DNA of 64,000 bases, from NCBI RefSeq assembly GCF_900240295.1, contig NZ_OEQB01000002.1, forward strand, positions 124,001 to 188,000. The letters run 5' to 3'. The stretch comes from Megasphaera vaginalis (ex Bordigoni et al. 2020). Lineage in GTDB: Bacteria; Bacillota; Negativicutes; Veillonellales; Megasphaeraceae. Shown piece after piece: positions 16,510-26,906 of this stretch. Within the stretch, counting starts at the first letter, position 1; the number at the start of each line of letters is the position of its first letter. Below the pieces are notes generated by a model. It was not told the DNA's origin. It worked only from the letters and a program-made list of their open reading frames with translations, and searched no databases. The translations under genes and the position numbers were made by a program.

Positions 16510-17724
16510 ATGAATAATAATGATAGAAAATTAAGTAATTTCAGTACGTTATATTTTTTTATTTCTATGTTAATCTTTCTGGTTTTTGTGCAATCCGGAA
16601 AAGCTTTAAATGATAATATTGATATTCCGCATATCGTAGTTGGATTTACGCCACTGATGATTGTGATGGCTTTCGGCCTGTTTATGCTTGCAGTTATAGT
16701 TTTGCGGAAAGGGAAAGTCTTATTAGACATGATATCTCTCATCATGTGTATTAGATTGATTTTTCCTTTAATCCCTCTTGTTTATGAGCCACAGGCTTCT
16801 GAATTTGTCGGGAATTATGCGATTCTGATTATGGATATATTAATTTATTTAATTGCGGCAAATAGCATAGTTGATTTTAACGGACTAAAAAAAGCTGTAT
16901 TGCTTGTTTTCTTATTGATTTGTGTGCAAACTTGTGTTGAAGCATTAATTGGTACATACACATTCTTCGATGATACCTATTTTTATAAAAATGATCTTGT
17001 CATACCTGTTGGAGGAAGTAATGCCATAGCTGCCAAAATAATACCGTTATTTGCTTTTCTTTACTGTGCGGAAACTGGGAAGAAAAAAAGAATCGCCTTG
17101 CTTTTAATCATGTTAATTTCTGTCATTATCACGAAATCACGCGGAGGAATGATTGTTGCTTTATTGAGTTTAGTTATAATGCATTCTTGGGGGAAAAGGC
17201 TGTCGTTTAAAACAATTGTGTCTTTTTTTATTATATTGACAATAGCTTTGGCAGCGGGAATTTATTTTTTGTTTGATACAAATATCGGAATGTTGGCTTT
17301 TTCCTTATCCGACAGTACAGTGATCGGGAGACAAGACTTGTTATTATACGGAATTTCTTTGTTTTTTGATCATCCTCTGTTAGGGAATGGCTTTTCTGAT
17401 GAAGTTGTTTTTTATAATCCACATAATTATATTTTGTATACATTAATGGCGTTTGGCCTTGTGGGGCTACTTCTTTTCTGCGTGCTCATGTTTTTTGTCT
17501 TTAAGTCGTTTTGCGGATATTCTGCAGATCTTTTTGTTAGAGGGTCTGTTTGCTTTTTGCTGTGTGTCCTTATGGAAGGATTGGGGGAAATTGTTCTTTA
17601 CTCTTATATTTCTGATTTTATGTTGTGGTTTATTTTAGGAGCAACGATGTCTAGGATAAGAGCTATAAAACTAAAACAAATGCAGTCTGTCTCAGGGGTG
17701 ACTGATGGAGTTATATCTATATGA
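16510..17724 (+). CDS. Polysaccharide polymerase (Wzy-like, O-antigen ligase fold)
   Basis: 404 residues, hydrophobic through most of its length with about ten predicted membrane segments and a longer loop containing GRQDLLLYGISLFFDHPLLGNGFSDE, matching the Wzy_C/WaaL pattern (R..L....I..F..HP..G.G) that ends in NPHN before a final helix group. It would polymerise undecaprenyl-linked repeat units on the outer face of the inner membrane. Sequence is very AT-rich, as usual for this gene class. Stop and next start overlap (ATGA). Confidence 0.85.
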   Translation: MNNNDRKLSNFSTLYFFISMLIFLVFVQSGKALNDNIDIPHIVVGFTPLMIVMAFGLFMLAVIVLRKGKVLLDMISLIMCIRLIFPLIPLVYEPQASEFVGNYAILIMDILIYLIAANSIVDFNGLKKAVLLVFLLICVQTCVEALIGTYTFFDDTYFYKNDLVIPVGGSNAIAAKIIPLFAFLYCAETGKKKRIALLLIMLISVIITKSRGGMIVALLSLVIMHSWGKRLSFKTIVSFFIILTIALAAGIYFLFDTNIGMLAFSLSDSTVIGRQDLLLYGISLFFDHPLLGNGFSDEVVFYNPHNYILYTLMAFGLVGLLLFCVLMFFVFKSFCGYSADLFVRGSVCFLLCVLMEGLGEIVLYSYISDFMLWFILGATMSRIRAIKLKQMQSVSGVTDGVISI

Positions 17725-18584
17725 TTAATGTTTTGGTATTAAATTATAATGATGCAGACAGTGTGATGAAACTGGTAAACTGCATAGAAACTTACAAATG
17801 TATTGATCATATTGTCATTGTGGATAATTGTTCTCAGGATGATTCTTTTCAAAGATTAAAGAGTATAGTGGATAATAAGGTTGATTTAGTATCAAGCGGG
17901 CATAATGGTGGTTATGGAGCAGGTAATAATTTTGGAATCCGATATATTGCCGATCACTATCAATCGAATTATATCCTGCTTTGTAATCCAGATGTGATTA
18001 TCAAAGAAGATGTCATCATTAAATTGGCGGGATTTTTGCAGACACACGATGATTATGTGATGGCAGCGCCCTTTATGCTGGATGCGGAAAAACAAAAACA
18101 ATATAACACAGCCTTTAGAATTCCAGAGAAATGGGAATATATTTTTTCATTAGACGTTTTTATTTCTAAATTGACGAAATCTTTCCATTACAAAGGGATT
18201 GATTCAATTAGAAGTGAGTATAAAGATGTGGAAGCCGTTTCAGGATCGTTGTTTTTGTTGGATACGAATAAGATGCTTACATATGGAATGTATGACGAAA
18301 ATATATTTTTATATTGTGAAGAAATTGTTTTGGCCATAAAGTTAAAAAAAGCACAGTTAAAAACGGCGTTACTTCTTACGGAAACCTTTATCCATAATCA
18401 TTCTGTATCAATTGATAAGTCCTTTCATTCACAGTATGCAAAGCATACGCTTTTAATGAAGAGCAAATTGTATGTGATTAAGAATTATTATAATAGCAAT
18501 CGTATTGAAAATTTGCTTGCATATTTATTATCCCGGATATCATTGTTGGAAGTCATGGTTATTTCTAAAATCAGAGGTAAATAA
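17721..18584 (+). CDS. Family 2 glycosyltransferase, rhamnosyltransferase-like
   Basis: 287 residues. INVLVLNYNDADSVMKLV, HIVIVDNCSQDDSF, the glycine-rich NGGYGAGNNFGIRY and the LLCNPDVIIKED acidic motif are the hallmarks of the WbbL/RfbN-type rhamnosyltransferase group. The presence of a full dTDP-rhamnose pathway at 24.3-28.5 kb supports dTDP-L-rhamnose as donor, although this is inference. It overlaps both neighbours by a few bases. Confidence 0.87.
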   Translation: MINVLVLNYNDADSVMKLVNCIETYKCIDHIVIVDNCSQDDSFQRLKSIVDNKVDLVSSGHNGGYGAGNNFGIRYIADHYQSNYILLCNPDVIIKEDVIIKLAGFLQTHDDYVMAAPFMLDAEKQKQYNTAFRIPEKWEYIFSLDVFISKLTKSFHYKGIDSIRSEYKDVEAVSGSLFLLDTNKMLTYGMYDENIFLYCEEIVLAIKLKKAQLKTALLLTETFIHNHSVSIDKSFHSQYAKHTLLMKSKLYVIKNYYNSNRIENLLAYLLSRISLLEVMVISKIRGK

Positions 18585-19785
18585 TGGCAGATAATATTTG
18601 TAAGAACTTTAGAAAAGAAGAGTGCTGCGGTTGCGGAGCCTGTGTCAATATTTGTCCGACGGGGGCATTGTCTTACGGAAGGGATCAGTATGGATTTACT
18701 ATACCGCAGATAGAGGAGAGCAAGTGCATATATTGCGAGAAATGCATAGATGTTTGTCCATTTATTCAGTGCAAAAATGGAGAGGGTGCCCGAATTCCGT
18801 TAAGGACATATGCAGCCTTGAACAAAAGGGCAGATGAAGTTTTTCGCAGTACCTCCGGCGGTATTTTTATCGTATTGGCGAAGGAAGTTATTTTACGTGG
18901 TGGCATAGTAGTCGGATGTACCATGGATTCGGCGTTCAAGGTGAAACACATCATTGTCTCTACCGAGGATGACTTGAAGAGTCTGCAAAAATCCAAGTAT
19001 GTACAAAGTGATATGGGATACATTTATCGTGAAGTAAAGCGGACATTGTTACAAAAAAAGAAGGTGCTGTTTTCCGGTACACCTTGTGAGGTTGCTGCAA
19101 TAAAGAGATTCTTGGGAAATATGGATACAACTGATTTATATCTGGTGGAAGTGGTCTGCCACGGAGTACCGAGCCAGGAGTTTTTTGATGACTATATAAA
19201 GAATTTACATGATGTAGCGGGCGGACTGAAAAAATACACCTTTCGTATAAAGCGTAAAGCTGAAAACGGAATGAATTGGTTTTTCTCTTATCAAAGGAAA
19301 ATGGGGAAAGCGTCATAAAAAATTGGCCGGAAGACAGCTTTAACTATTATTATATGAAGTCATATTCCTATAGGGATGGTTGTTATCAATGTCCGTTTGC
19401 ACGAGAAAGACGACAGGCGGATATTACATTATGTGATTATTGGCATTGGGAAAAATATCATGAAACAAAGTTCTCCCCTAATGCAACGGTATCCGGTGTT
19501 TTGGTGAATACAGAAAAAGGGGAAAATCTATTTGAGGTATTAAAAGACCATTTTCAGATGGAGGAAACAAAATTCGATGATATTATCCGCCATAACGGGT
19601 GCCTGCAAAGGCCGTCCCCTTGTCCGGACGGAAGAAACAATGTGCTCAATACTTGGAAGATAAAAGGGTATGGATATTTAGATCGTGAATTCAGGAGAAA
19701 ATACAAACGACAAATATGGAAGTATTCTGTCATGAGACATGTACCAAATTCTGTCATTCGTGTCTTGCATTCATGGAGAGGTTGA
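18584..19785 (+). pseudogene. FrhB-like iron-sulfur polysaccharide protein, frameshifted
   Basis: Residues 1-70 hold two 4Fe-4S ferredoxin motifs (CCGCGACVNICP and CIYCEKCIDVCP), followed by an F420-hydrogenase beta-subunit-like domain (SGTPCEVAAIKRFLG, VVCHGVPSQEFF). The frame stops at 19316-19318, but its continuation lies one base earlier in phase from about 19276 (DGCYQCPFARERRQADITLCDYW) to 19785. Both parts together give about 400 residues, the normal length for this family, which often accompanies pyruvyl-transferase genes in capsule loci. One missing base around 19270-19318 explains it; short homopolymers (five T, four A, four G) lie there. It may be a true mutation, phase variation or an assembly error. 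Confidence 0.83.
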
Positions 19786-19786
19786 T

Positions 19787-20839
19787 ATGGATATAAAAAT
19801 AATCACGATTCATGCCATGCATAATCCGGGATCCGTGTTTCAGGCGTATGCACTGCAGAAATACTTAAGTAAACAACATAATGCACAAATTATTGATTAT
19901 CGCCCAGGCTATTTTTACAGTGAGGGTTCAAAAATTAAGTTGTGGACTAAAAAGATACTTTTTTCAGGATCTTATGGAAGCCGAAATAAGAAGTTTAATC
20001 AATTTATTCAGGAAAATTTGGTGTTGACATCGTTATATACGGATTATAATCAGTTGGAAAACGGAAATTTACATGCAGATGTGTTTATGGCAGGCAGTGA
20101 TCAACTGTGGAATACGGATTTTCCCTGTGGGCATGATAAGGCGTTTTATTTAGAATTTGTGAAACAGGGAAAGAAGGTTTCGTATTCTACTTCCGTTGGT
20201 AAGGAAAATATCGATTTCTCAAATTTATCTGTTTTGAAGGGGAAATTGCCCTATTTTGATGCTTTAGCCGTAAGAGAGAAGTCGAATGCGGAATTTTTGA
20301 CAAAAGAATTGGGGCGAAGTGTAAAATGGGTGTGTGATCCGGTGTTTCTGTTGGAAGCCGAAGAATACATGCCTTTTATTTCTTCTGAATCGCCGATAGA
20401 AGATCCTTATGTAGTCATTTATCTTTCAGGTGCAAACCGGATTCTCGATGAAATCGTGAATTATTATCATCAGCGTGGATTAAAAGTAGTTTTAGCAGGT
20501 GGATTTACCAGACGTTGTAAGTGTGATATCCATATCAAAGACGTGGGGCCGGAAGATTTTTTAAATCTTATTTATCATTCTCAGGCTGTAATTTCCAGTT
20601 CTTTTCATGCGACTGCGTTCAGCCATATTTTTCATAAGGAGTTTATTACATTGGTGCCCAAGGCCAATGGGGAGCGTATCTACAGTCTTTTAAGGAAATC
20701 AGGACTGATATACCGAGGTGTTGATTCTACATTGAATTGGAATTTGTTAGAAAAAGAGACAGATTGGAACAAAGTACAAAATAATTTGGAGGAATATATC
20801 AGAGAATCCAAAGAATATTTATCTAAAGTTTTGGAATAA
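19787..20839 (+). CDS. Polysaccharide pyruvyl-transferase family protein
   Basis: About 350 residues of the PS_pyruv_trans/WcaK-CsaB superfamily: N-terminal DIKIITIHAMHNPGSVFQAYAL, FMAGSDQLWN, YSTSVGKE and the C-terminal ISSSFHATAFSHIFHKEF with its conserved His. Such proteins add pyruvate ketals to sugars, though many members of this subgroup have not been tested. ATG 19787 follows GGAGAGG; an upstream in-frame ATG at 19739 is inside the previous gene. It forms the usual neighbour pair with the FrhB-like gene. Confidence 0.85.
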   Translation: MDIKIITIHAMHNPGSVFQAYALQKYLSKQHNAQIIDYRPGYFYSEGSKIKLWTKKILFSGSYGSRNKKFNQFIQENLVLTSLYTDYNQLENGNLHADVFMAGSDQLWNTDFPCGHDKAFYLEFVKQGKKVSYSTSVGKENIDFSNLSVLKGKLPYFDALAVREKSNAEFLTKELGRSVKWVCDPVFLLEAEEYMPFISSESPIEDPYVVIYLSGANRILDEIVNYYHQRGLKVVLAGGFTRRCKCDIHIKDVGPEDFLNLIYHSQAVISSSFHATAFSHIFHKEFITLVPKANGERIYSLLRKSGLIYRGVDSTLNWNLLEKETDWNKVQNNLEEYIRESKEYLSKVLE

Positions 20840-20994
20840 AATGATATGTAATATTAAAAAGTTTATACTGTGAATTTCCCAAGATATTTAGTGAATGTTT
20901 TTTGCAGAAGAATGCGTGCGACGATAAATCGCAATGGATTAACATTTATTTAATTTCTTTATTAGTCGGGTTTGGTGCCGGAGTAGAATATTAT

Positions 20995-21627
20995 ATGATA
21001 CAAATTTTGTTAACTTTTATAAAAGCAATTTTACAACGAAACCAATGGAGAAAATTAAATTCCCATAATTATACTACGGTTTCGCAATTACAGATTTTTA
21101 ATCTTCACAAAATAAAAGTGGGGAAAGGAACTTATGGAAAGATTAATGCACATCTTTTTAATCATGAGGATGATGTAGTATTAGAAATCGGTAATTATTG
21201 TTCCATTGCGAAAGGAGTTCATTTTATCTGTGGTGGAGATCATTATTTCGATCATTTGATGACGTATCCGGTTTTAAATAAAGTTTGGGGAGAAGATGAG
21301 GCAATAACAAAGGGGAAAATAACAGTTGATGATGATGTTTGGATTGGTACAAATGCATTAATTTTATCTGGGGTTCATATTGGGCAAGGGGCAATCATTG
21401 CAGCGGGAGCAGTTGTGGTTAGCGACGTGCCGGCCTATAGTATTGTGGGAGGAGTTCCTGCGACTATTATTAAATGGAGATTCAGCCAACCAGTCATTGA
21501 TAAACTCATTACGATTAATTTTGGCGGAATAGATTTTTCTTTTATTGATAAGCATAGAGAATTATTTACAGAAAAAGTTGATATGGATTTACTTGAAAAA
21601 GCAATTAAAGAAATAAAAGATAAGTAG
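20995..21627 (+). CDS. Hexapeptide-repeat acetyltransferase (CatB/Vat-like)
   Basis: About 210 residues with a left-handed beta-helix: VGKGTYGKINAHLF, LEIGNYCSIAKGVHFICGGDH (catalytic His region), then ITVDDDVWIGTNALILSGVHIGQGAIIAAGAVVV and VGGVPATIIKWRF. This is the acyl-CoA-dependent O-acetyltransferase group that decorates surface sugars. An in-frame TTG at 20902 would add a hydrophobic segment, but the family starts about 30 residues before the GxGTYG motif, which favours ATG 20995; its ribosome site (GGAG, 11 bases upstream) is weak. Confidence 0.82.
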   Translation: MIQILLTFIKAILQRNQWRKLNSHNYTTVSQLQIFNLHKIKVGKGTYGKINAHLFNHEDDVVLEIGNYCSIAKGVHFICGGDHYFDHLMTYPVLNKVWGEDEAITKGKITVDDDVWIGTNALILSGVHIGQGAIIAAGAVVVSDVPAYSIVGGVPATIIKWRFSQPVIDKLITINFGGIDFSFIDKHRELFTEKVDMDLLEKAIKEIKDK

Positions 21628-21639
21628 AGGCGTTGATAA

Positions 21640-23043
21640 ATGAATGTAACCCGACTGATCAGAAATATATCATATTCATTTTTCGCTAATTTTATTTCTT
21701 TGTGTGGATCTGTTATTATGACAATATTTGTTCCTAAGTTTATGCCAATTGTCGATTATGGTATTTGGCAATTATTCTTGTTTTATTTTTCCTATATGAG
21801 CTTTTTTCATTTTGGCTGGTCAGATGGAATTTATTTACGATATGCGGGAAAATCATTTGATGAATTGGATTCGAAGGTTTTTGCCGGTCAATTATATGGG
21901 CTTGTATGTATGGAATTATTGCTTGCATCATTAATCTGGCTGTTTAGTAAATATTTTGTTGAAGATTATACCAAACAGAATCTATTGCTTTATTCTGCGT
22001 TTTCATTACCATTTTTACATTTTAATGCAATGTGCGGCTTTATTCTTCAAATGACAAATAAAATTTCCGGTTATGCTAAAATTATCTTAACCGAGAGGGT
22101 CCTGCTACTTGCTATAGTGTTTTTGCTTCTGATTATTGGATATAATTCTTTTTATGATTTATATTATGCAAAAGTAATATCCCTTTTGGGAGCATCCTTA
22201 TTTTGTGTAAAAATCTGTTATAGGCTTCTGTATTTTCAATTTACTTCACTTAAGGAATTCGTTTATGAAACGTTTATGAATATAAGTGCAGGGATTAAGC
22301 TTATGTTTGCGAATATAGCAAGCATGCTTATTATTGGTATTGTCCGTTATGGGGTCTCGGTAGGATGGGATGTTGTAACTTTTGGAAAGGTGTCATTGAC
22401 TTTAGGTATCTCAAATTTTTTAATGATATTTATCAGTGCGGTTAGTGTCGCGTTTTTTCCTATATTGAAGCATGTGGAGGAAAGCAAGCTGGCAGGTCTT
22501 TATGTGAAACTTCGTAGCGGGTTGTCTGCTATCCTTTTGGCTCTACTGATTTTTTATTATCCGATAAGGTGCTTGTTGTCATGGTGGCTTCCACAGTATG
22601 AGGATAGTTTGGTGTATATGGCCGTTTTATTTCCTGTTTGCATATTTGAAAGCAAGATGCAATTGTTGGTTAATACTTATTTGAAGAGTATGCGGCAAGA
22701 GTTTCTGATGCTAAAAATCAATAGTATTGCAGTTATATTAAGTGCGATTGTCACTGTCGTATCGGTTGAATTGTTCCATAATTTAGATATGACAATCTTT
22801 TCAGTAGTATTTTTATATGCAATCAGATGTTTTTATGCAGAAGTAAAATTGCAAAAATTATTAGGACTACACCTTGGTAAAGACATGGTAGTGGAATGCT
22901 TATTGGTAGGCACATTTATTGCTGGCGGATGGATTTGGGACAATTTTATATGCATGGTTATTTATGGAGCAGCATATATGGCATATTTGGCGTGGAATAA
23001 AAAACAAATAACAAATTTAATTTCAATAATAAAGACTATATAA
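21640..23043 (+). CDS. Wzx-type oligosaccharide flippase
   Basis: 467 residues, about twelve to fourteen membrane helices of the MATE/MOP fold. The N-terminus [27 protein letters not shown] is the usual first helix pair of polysaccharide flippases (PST family). It moves the lipid-linked repeat unit across the inner membrane to the polymerase encoded at 16.5 kb. It is the last gene before the nucleotide-sugar synthesis block. Confidence 0.87.
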   Translation: MNVTRLIRNISYSFFANFISLCGSVIMTIFVPKFMPIVDYGIWQLFLFYFSYMSFFHFGWSDGIYLRYAGKSFDELDSKVFAGQLYGLVCMELLLASLIWLFSKYFVEDYTKQNLLLYSAFSLPFLHFNAMCGFILQMTNKISGYAKIILTERVLLLAIVFLLLIIGYNSFYDLYYAKVISLLGASLFCVKICYRLLYFQFTSLKEFVYETFMNISAGIKLMFANIASMLIIGIVRYGVSVGWDVVTFGKVSLTLGISNFLMIFISAVSVAFFPILKHVEESKLAGLYVKLRSGLSAILLALLIFYYPIRCLLSWWLPQYEDSLVYMAVLFPVCIFESKMQLLVNTYLKSMRQEFLMLKINSIAVILSAIVTVVSVELFHNLDMTIFSVVFLYAIRCFYAEVKLQKLLGLHLGKDMVVECLLVGTFIAGGWIWDNFICMVIYGAAYMAYLAWNKKQITNLISIIKTI

Positions 23044-23069
23044 GTTTTTTAGAAGGAGAATTGTTTTTT

Positions 23070-24299
23070 ATGAATATAGCAATTGCAGGTACAGGGTATG
23101 TGGGTTTGTCATTAGCAGTTTTATTGTCACAGCATAATCATGTGATGGCGGTGGATGTGGTTCCGGAGAAGGTGGAGCTGATTAATCAGCGAAAGTCACC
23201 GATTCAGGATGATTATATCGAAAGGTATTTGGCAGAAAAGAAATTGGATCTGACTGCGACGCTTGATGCGAAAGTGGCTTATAGTCATGCCGATTTTGTC
23301 ATTGTTGCTACTCCAACGAATTATGACAGCCAGAAAAACTTTTTTGATACGAGCTCGGTAGAGTCGGTCATTCGACTTGTGATGGAATATAATCCTGATG
23401 CCGTCATGGTTATTAAATCGACGATTCCTGTCGGATATACAAAAAGTATCCGTGAGAAAACGGGCAGCAGGAATATTCTATTTAGTCCTGAGTTTTTGCG
23501 AGAAAGCAAGGCCCTTTATGATAATCTTTACCCGAGCCGTATTATCGTAGGCACTGACAGCGATGATGAACGTCTTGTGGAAGCGGCGCATACGTTTGCC
23601 GGACTTTTACAGGAAGGTGCGATAAAGAAAGATATTCCCACGCTTTTTATGGGATTTACAGAAGCGGAAGCGGTAAAACTTTTTGCAAATACGTATTTGG
23701 CGATGCGTGTTTCTTATTTCAATGAGCTGGATACTTATGCGGAAATGAAGAAATTGGATACGCAGCAGATTATCAATGGTGTATGTCTTGATTCACGAAT
23801 TGGGGCATACTATAATAATCCTTCTTTTGGCTATGGAGGATATTGTTTGCCAAAGGATACCAAGCAGTTGCTGGCCAATTATTCGGAAGTTCCTGAAAAT
23901 CTGATTGAAGCAATCGTCCAGTCAAATCGGACACGCAAGGATTTCATTGCCGGACAAGTGCTGGAAAAAGCGGGATATCATTGCAGCGGTGACGAACATG
24001 CGGAGAAAGAAAAGCCTTTAGTGATTGGGGTCTATAGATTGACAATGAAATCCAATTCAGATAACTTTCGACAGAGCAGTATTCAAGGAGTCATAAGAAG
24101 AATTAAAGCTAAGGGCGCTAAAATCATTATTTATGAGCCGACCTTGGAAAATGGAAGCATGTTTTTTGGAAGTATGGTTGTGAATGATTTAGACAGATTC
24201 AAAAAAGAAAGCCAAAGCATCATTGCCAATCGATATGACAGCAGCCTCAATGATGTCAGGGATAAGGTCTATACGAGGGATATTTTTGCAAGAGATTAA
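23070..24299 (+). CDS. ugd: UDP-glucose 6-dehydrogenase
   Basis: 409 residues. Rossmann start [19 protein letters not shown], the substrate block [24 protein letters not shown], and the catalytic cysteine in [16 protein letters not shown] (about Cys259). It oxidises UDP-glucose to UDP-glucuronate with two NAD. The shorter linker and YDNLYPSR are typical of the group found in capsule loci. Start at ATG 23070 behind AAGGAG; three upstream codons from TTG 23061 are also open. Confidence 0.92.
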   Translation: MNIAIAGTGYVGLSLAVLLSQHNHVMAVDVVPEKVELINQRKSPIQDDYIERYLAEKKLDLTATLDAKVAYSHADFVIVATPTNYDSQKNFFDTSSVESVIRLVMEYNPDAVMVIKSTIPVGYTKSIREKTGSRNILFSPEFLRESKALYDNLYPSRIIVGTDSDDERLVEAAHTFAGLLQEGAIKKDIPTLFMGFTEAEAVKLFANTYLAMRVSYFNELDTYAEMKKLDTQQIINGVCLDSRIGAYYNNPSFGYGGYCLPKDTKQLLANYSEVPENLIEAIVQSNRTRKDFIAGQVLEKAGYHCSGDEHAEKEKPLVIGVYRLTMKSNSDNFRQSSIQGVIRRIKAKGAKIIIYEPTLENGSMFFGSMVVNDLDRFKKESQSIIANRYDSSLNDVRDKVYTRDIFARD

Positions 24300-24320
24300 A
24301 GAATGTAAGGGAGAGGCTTT

Positions 24321-25214
24321 ATGAAGGGAATTGTTTTAGCCGGCGGCAGCGGGACGCGGTTGTATCCATTGACGATGGTGACATCGAAGCAGCTTTTGCC
24401 GATTTATGATAAACCGATGATTTATTATCCCTTGTCTACGTTGATGTTGGCCGGGATTCGGGATATTCTGATTATTTCTACGCCGATGGATTTACCTAAT
24501 TTTGAACGTCTTTTAGGAGATGGCTCAAGATATGGTATCCATTTGAAATACAAGATACAGCCTTCTCCTGACGGATTGGCACAGGCATTTATACTGGGTG
24601 AAGAATTTATTGCCGGAGAGCCTTGCGCCATGGTTCTGGGGGATAATATCTTTTATGGCGCCGGGTTGACAAGGTATTTGAAGGGGGCGGCAGAAGACGC
24701 ACAGCATGCGGCAGGTGCGACTGTTTTCGGATATTACGTGGATGATCCGGAACGTTTTGGCGTGATTGAATTTGATAAACAGGGGAAAGCGATTTCGATT
24801 GAAGAGAAACCTAAGAATCCAAAGTCTAATTATGCAGTGACCGGATTATATTTTTATGATTCCAAAGTATGTGAGTATGCGAAGCAGGTCAAACCGTCAG
24901 ATCGTGGAGAATTGGAAATTACGGATTTGAATAAAATGTATCTGGATGATGGAAACTTGCAGGTGGTCACTCTGGGACGCGGGTATGCGTGGCTGGATAC
25001 CGGGACCATAGATAGTCTAAGTGCTGCTGCTGATTTCGTCCGGGCGGTGGAAACGCGTGCGGGAATCCATATAGCGGCGCTGGAGGATATTGCATACCAG
25101 CAGGGCTGGATAGATAAGGCGACATTGGAAGAGAGTGCTGAAAAGTATGGAAAGAGCCCGTATGGACAATATCTGAAAAAGGTGGCCATGGGGAAGATTC
25201 TGTCGGAAGTGTGA
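24321..25214 (+). CDS. rmlA: Glucose-1-phosphate thymidylyltransferase
   Basis: 297 residues, first enzyme of dTDP-L-rhamnose synthesis. The pyrophosphorylase motif [11 protein letters not shown] (residues 8-18), [27 protein letters not shown] and [20 protein letters not shown] are almost identical to RmlA consensus. It is separated from rmlB by an S23-type gene and short repeats, while rmlB, rmlD and rmlC follow in order. Confidence 0.97.
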   Translation: MKGIVLAGGSGTRLYPLTMVTSKQLLPIYDKPMIYYPLSTLMLAGIRDILIISTPMDLPNFERLLGDGSRYGIHLKYKIQPSPDGLAQAFILGEEFIAGEPCAMVLGDNIFYGAGLTRYLKGAAEDAQHAAGATVFGYYVDDPERFGVIEFDKQGKAISIEEKPKNPKSNYAVTGLYFYDSKVCEYAKQVKPSDRGELEITDLNKMYLDDGNLQVVTLGRGYAWLDTGTIDSLSAAADFVRAVETRAGIHIAALEDIAYQQGWIDKATLEESAEKYGKSPYGQYLKKVAMGKILSEV

Positions 25215-25222
25215 GTATAGAA

Positions 25223-25277
25223 GGCAGACATCGGAGGACAGAAGTCAGAAGGAGAAAGCTAGAAGACAGATGTCAGA
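25223..25277. repeat. Short purine-rich repeats left of the S23-type gene
   Basis: The segment is a run of related units (GGCAGACA at 25223-25230, GACAGAAGTCAGAAGGAG in the middle, AGATGTCAGA at 25268-25277). Units of the same family recur in inverted orientation to the right of the gene (25758-25799). They lie outside any coding frame. Confidence 0.65.
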
Positions 25278-25368
25278 GATTAGATGATAAAATATGATGG
25301 AAATCGTTTAATCTATGCATTTTTATATGGACTTTGCTGAGTGGTGATTAATAAGGGGCTTGAGAATC

Positions 25369-25722
25369 ATGAATTTCCAGAAAATGATTGTTTGGCAGAA
25401 ATCCATGACTCTTGCTGAAAAAGTATATGAAGCAGTGAGATTTCTTCCGAAAGAAGAGTTGTTTGCTTTGTCTTATCAAATGCGGCGAGCAGCGGTTTCT
25501 GTTCCGTCTAACATTGCTGAAGGTGTTGCACGTGCTACAAAAAATGATACAAAGTATTTTTTGACGATAGCACGAGGTTCGGTAGCTGAGTTGCAGACTC
25601 ATATTTTAATTTGTAAAAGGCTGAAATATATAGAAGAAGAGCAAGCTCGGATTCTGTTGGATTTAGCGGATGAAATACGAAAAATGTTATCAGTATTGAT
25701 TAATAAAGAAAATTTGATATGA
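25369..25722 (+). CDS. Four-helix-bundle protein, S23/IVP family
   Basis: 117 residues of the bAvd/S23 group first known from intervening sequences in 23S rRNA genes: MNFQKMIVWQKSMTLAEKVYE, FALSYQMRRAAVSVPSNIAEG and FLTIARGSVAELQTHI are the hallmark blocks. Members form pentameric helix-bundle barrels with a basic face; the cellular role of stand-alone copies is not settled. ATG 25369 lies 10 bases after AAGGGG. It interrupts the rml cluster and is bracketed by short repeats in inverted orientation, so it looks like an inserted cassette. Confidence 0.9.
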   Translation: MNFQKMIVWQKSMTLAEKVYEAVRFLPKEELFALSYQMRRAAVSVPSNIAEGVARATKNDTKYFLTIARGSVAELQTHILICKRLKYIEEEQARILLDLADEIRKMLSVLINKENLI

Positions 25723-25757
25723 AGCTGGATGTGATAAAGGCTTCCTATGTTATTTAG

Positions 25758-25799
25758 TGTCTGCCATCTGATATCTTTTCTCTATTAAATCTGACATCT
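25758..25799. repeat. Short repeats right of the S23-type gene, inverted relative to the left set
   Basis: TGTCTGCC (25758-25765) is the exact reverse complement of GGCAGACA at 25223-25230, and TCTGACATCT (25790-25799) the exact reverse complement of AGATGTCAGA at 25268-25277. The order is not that of simple transposon ends, but both sides use the same repeat family. Confidence 0.65.
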
Positions 25800-25829
25800 C
25801 TTATTTCTATTAAGAGGAAGGAGATAGAC

Positions 25830-26852
25830 ATGACGATTATTGTTACCGGGGGCGCCGGATTCATTGGCTCCAATTTTATTTTTTATATGATGAAACAGCG
25901 CCCGGAGGATAGGGTGGTTTGTCTGGATAAGCTGACCTATGCGGGGAATCTTGCCACTTTATCTTCTGTTATGGATAAGGATAATTTCCGCTTTGTGAAA
26001 ATGGATATCTGTGACAGACTGGCGGTGTATCGATTATTTGAAGAAGAGAAGCCCGATGTGGTCGTTAATTTCGCTGCAGAATCCCATGTAGACCGGTCTA
26101 TCGAAAATCCTGAGATATTCTTACAGACGAATATTATCGGCACAGCTGTATTGATGGACGCCTGCCGTAAATATGGAATCATGCGTTATCACCAGGTATC
26201 GACGGACGAGGTATATGGTGATTTGCCCATTGATCGTCCGGATTTATTCTTCCATGAAGATACGCCGATCCATTCTTCCAGTCCGTACAGCACATCCAAG
26301 GCTTCTGCAGACCTTCTGGTCATGGCCTATCATCGCACATATGGGCTGCCTGTCACGATAAGCCGCTGCTCCAATAATTACGGGCCTTACCAGTTTCCGG
26401 AAAAACTGATTCCGCTTATGATTGTCCGTGCGTTGGCAGAGGAGAAGTTGCCTGTGTATGGAGAAGGCCTGAATATCCGTGACTGGCTGTATGTGGAAGA
26501 TCACTGCAAGGCAATTGACTTGATTCTCCAAAGAGGAACATTGGGAGAAGTTTATAATATCGGCGGGCATAATGAAATGAAGAATATCGACATCGTTCAC
26601 CTGATTTGTGAGTATTTGCAGAAGCCCCTTTCATTGATCGAGCATGTAACAGACAGGAAGGGACATGACCAACGGTATGCGATCGATCCGACGAAGATCC
26701 ATCATGAATTAGGCTGGTTCCCTGAGACCAAGTTCAAGGACGGCATCGGGAAAACGATTCAATGGTATCTGGACAATCAGAACTGGTGGAAGGAAATAGT
26801 ATCAGGAGAATATCAGGGATATTATCAAAAAATGGATGAAAATAAAAAGTAA
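25830..26852 (+). CDS. rmlB: dTDP-glucose 4,6-dehydratase
   Basis: 340 residues, extended SDR. TGGAGFIGSNF at residue 6, YHQVSTDEVYGDLP containing the catalytic Asp-Glu pair, YSTSKASADLL with Tyr153/Lys157, and NNYGPYQFPEKLIPL: all standard RmlB blocks. It makes dTDP-4-keto-6-deoxyglucose. AAGGAG precedes the start. Confidence 0.97.
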   Translation: MTIIVTGGAGFIGSNFIFYMMKQRPEDRVVCLDKLTYAGNLATLSSVMDKDNFRFVKMDICDRLAVYRLFEEEKPDVVVNFAAESHVDRSIENPEIFLQTNIIGTAVLMDACRKYGIMRYHQVSTDEVYGDLPIDRPDLFFHEDTPIHSSSPYSTSKASADLLVMAYHRTYGLPVTISRCSNNYGPYQFPEKLIPLMIVRALAEEKLPVYGEGLNIRDWLYVEDHCKAIDLILQRGTLGEVYNIGGHNEMKNIDIVHLICEYLQKPLSLIEHVTDRKGHDQRYAIDPTKIHHELGWFPETKFKDGIGKTIQWYLDNQNWWKEIVSGEYQGYYQKMDENKK

Positions 26853-26906
26853 TTAAGATCATTAAAAGCCATTGCAAATGGGGAAGATTCTTGAGCGGAG
26901 GGAAGC

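Noticed and set aside
19260-19320. Programmed ribosomal frameshift in the FrhB-like gene
   Set aside because: No standard slippery heptamer followed by a clear hairpin was seen; a plain one-base loss is simpler.
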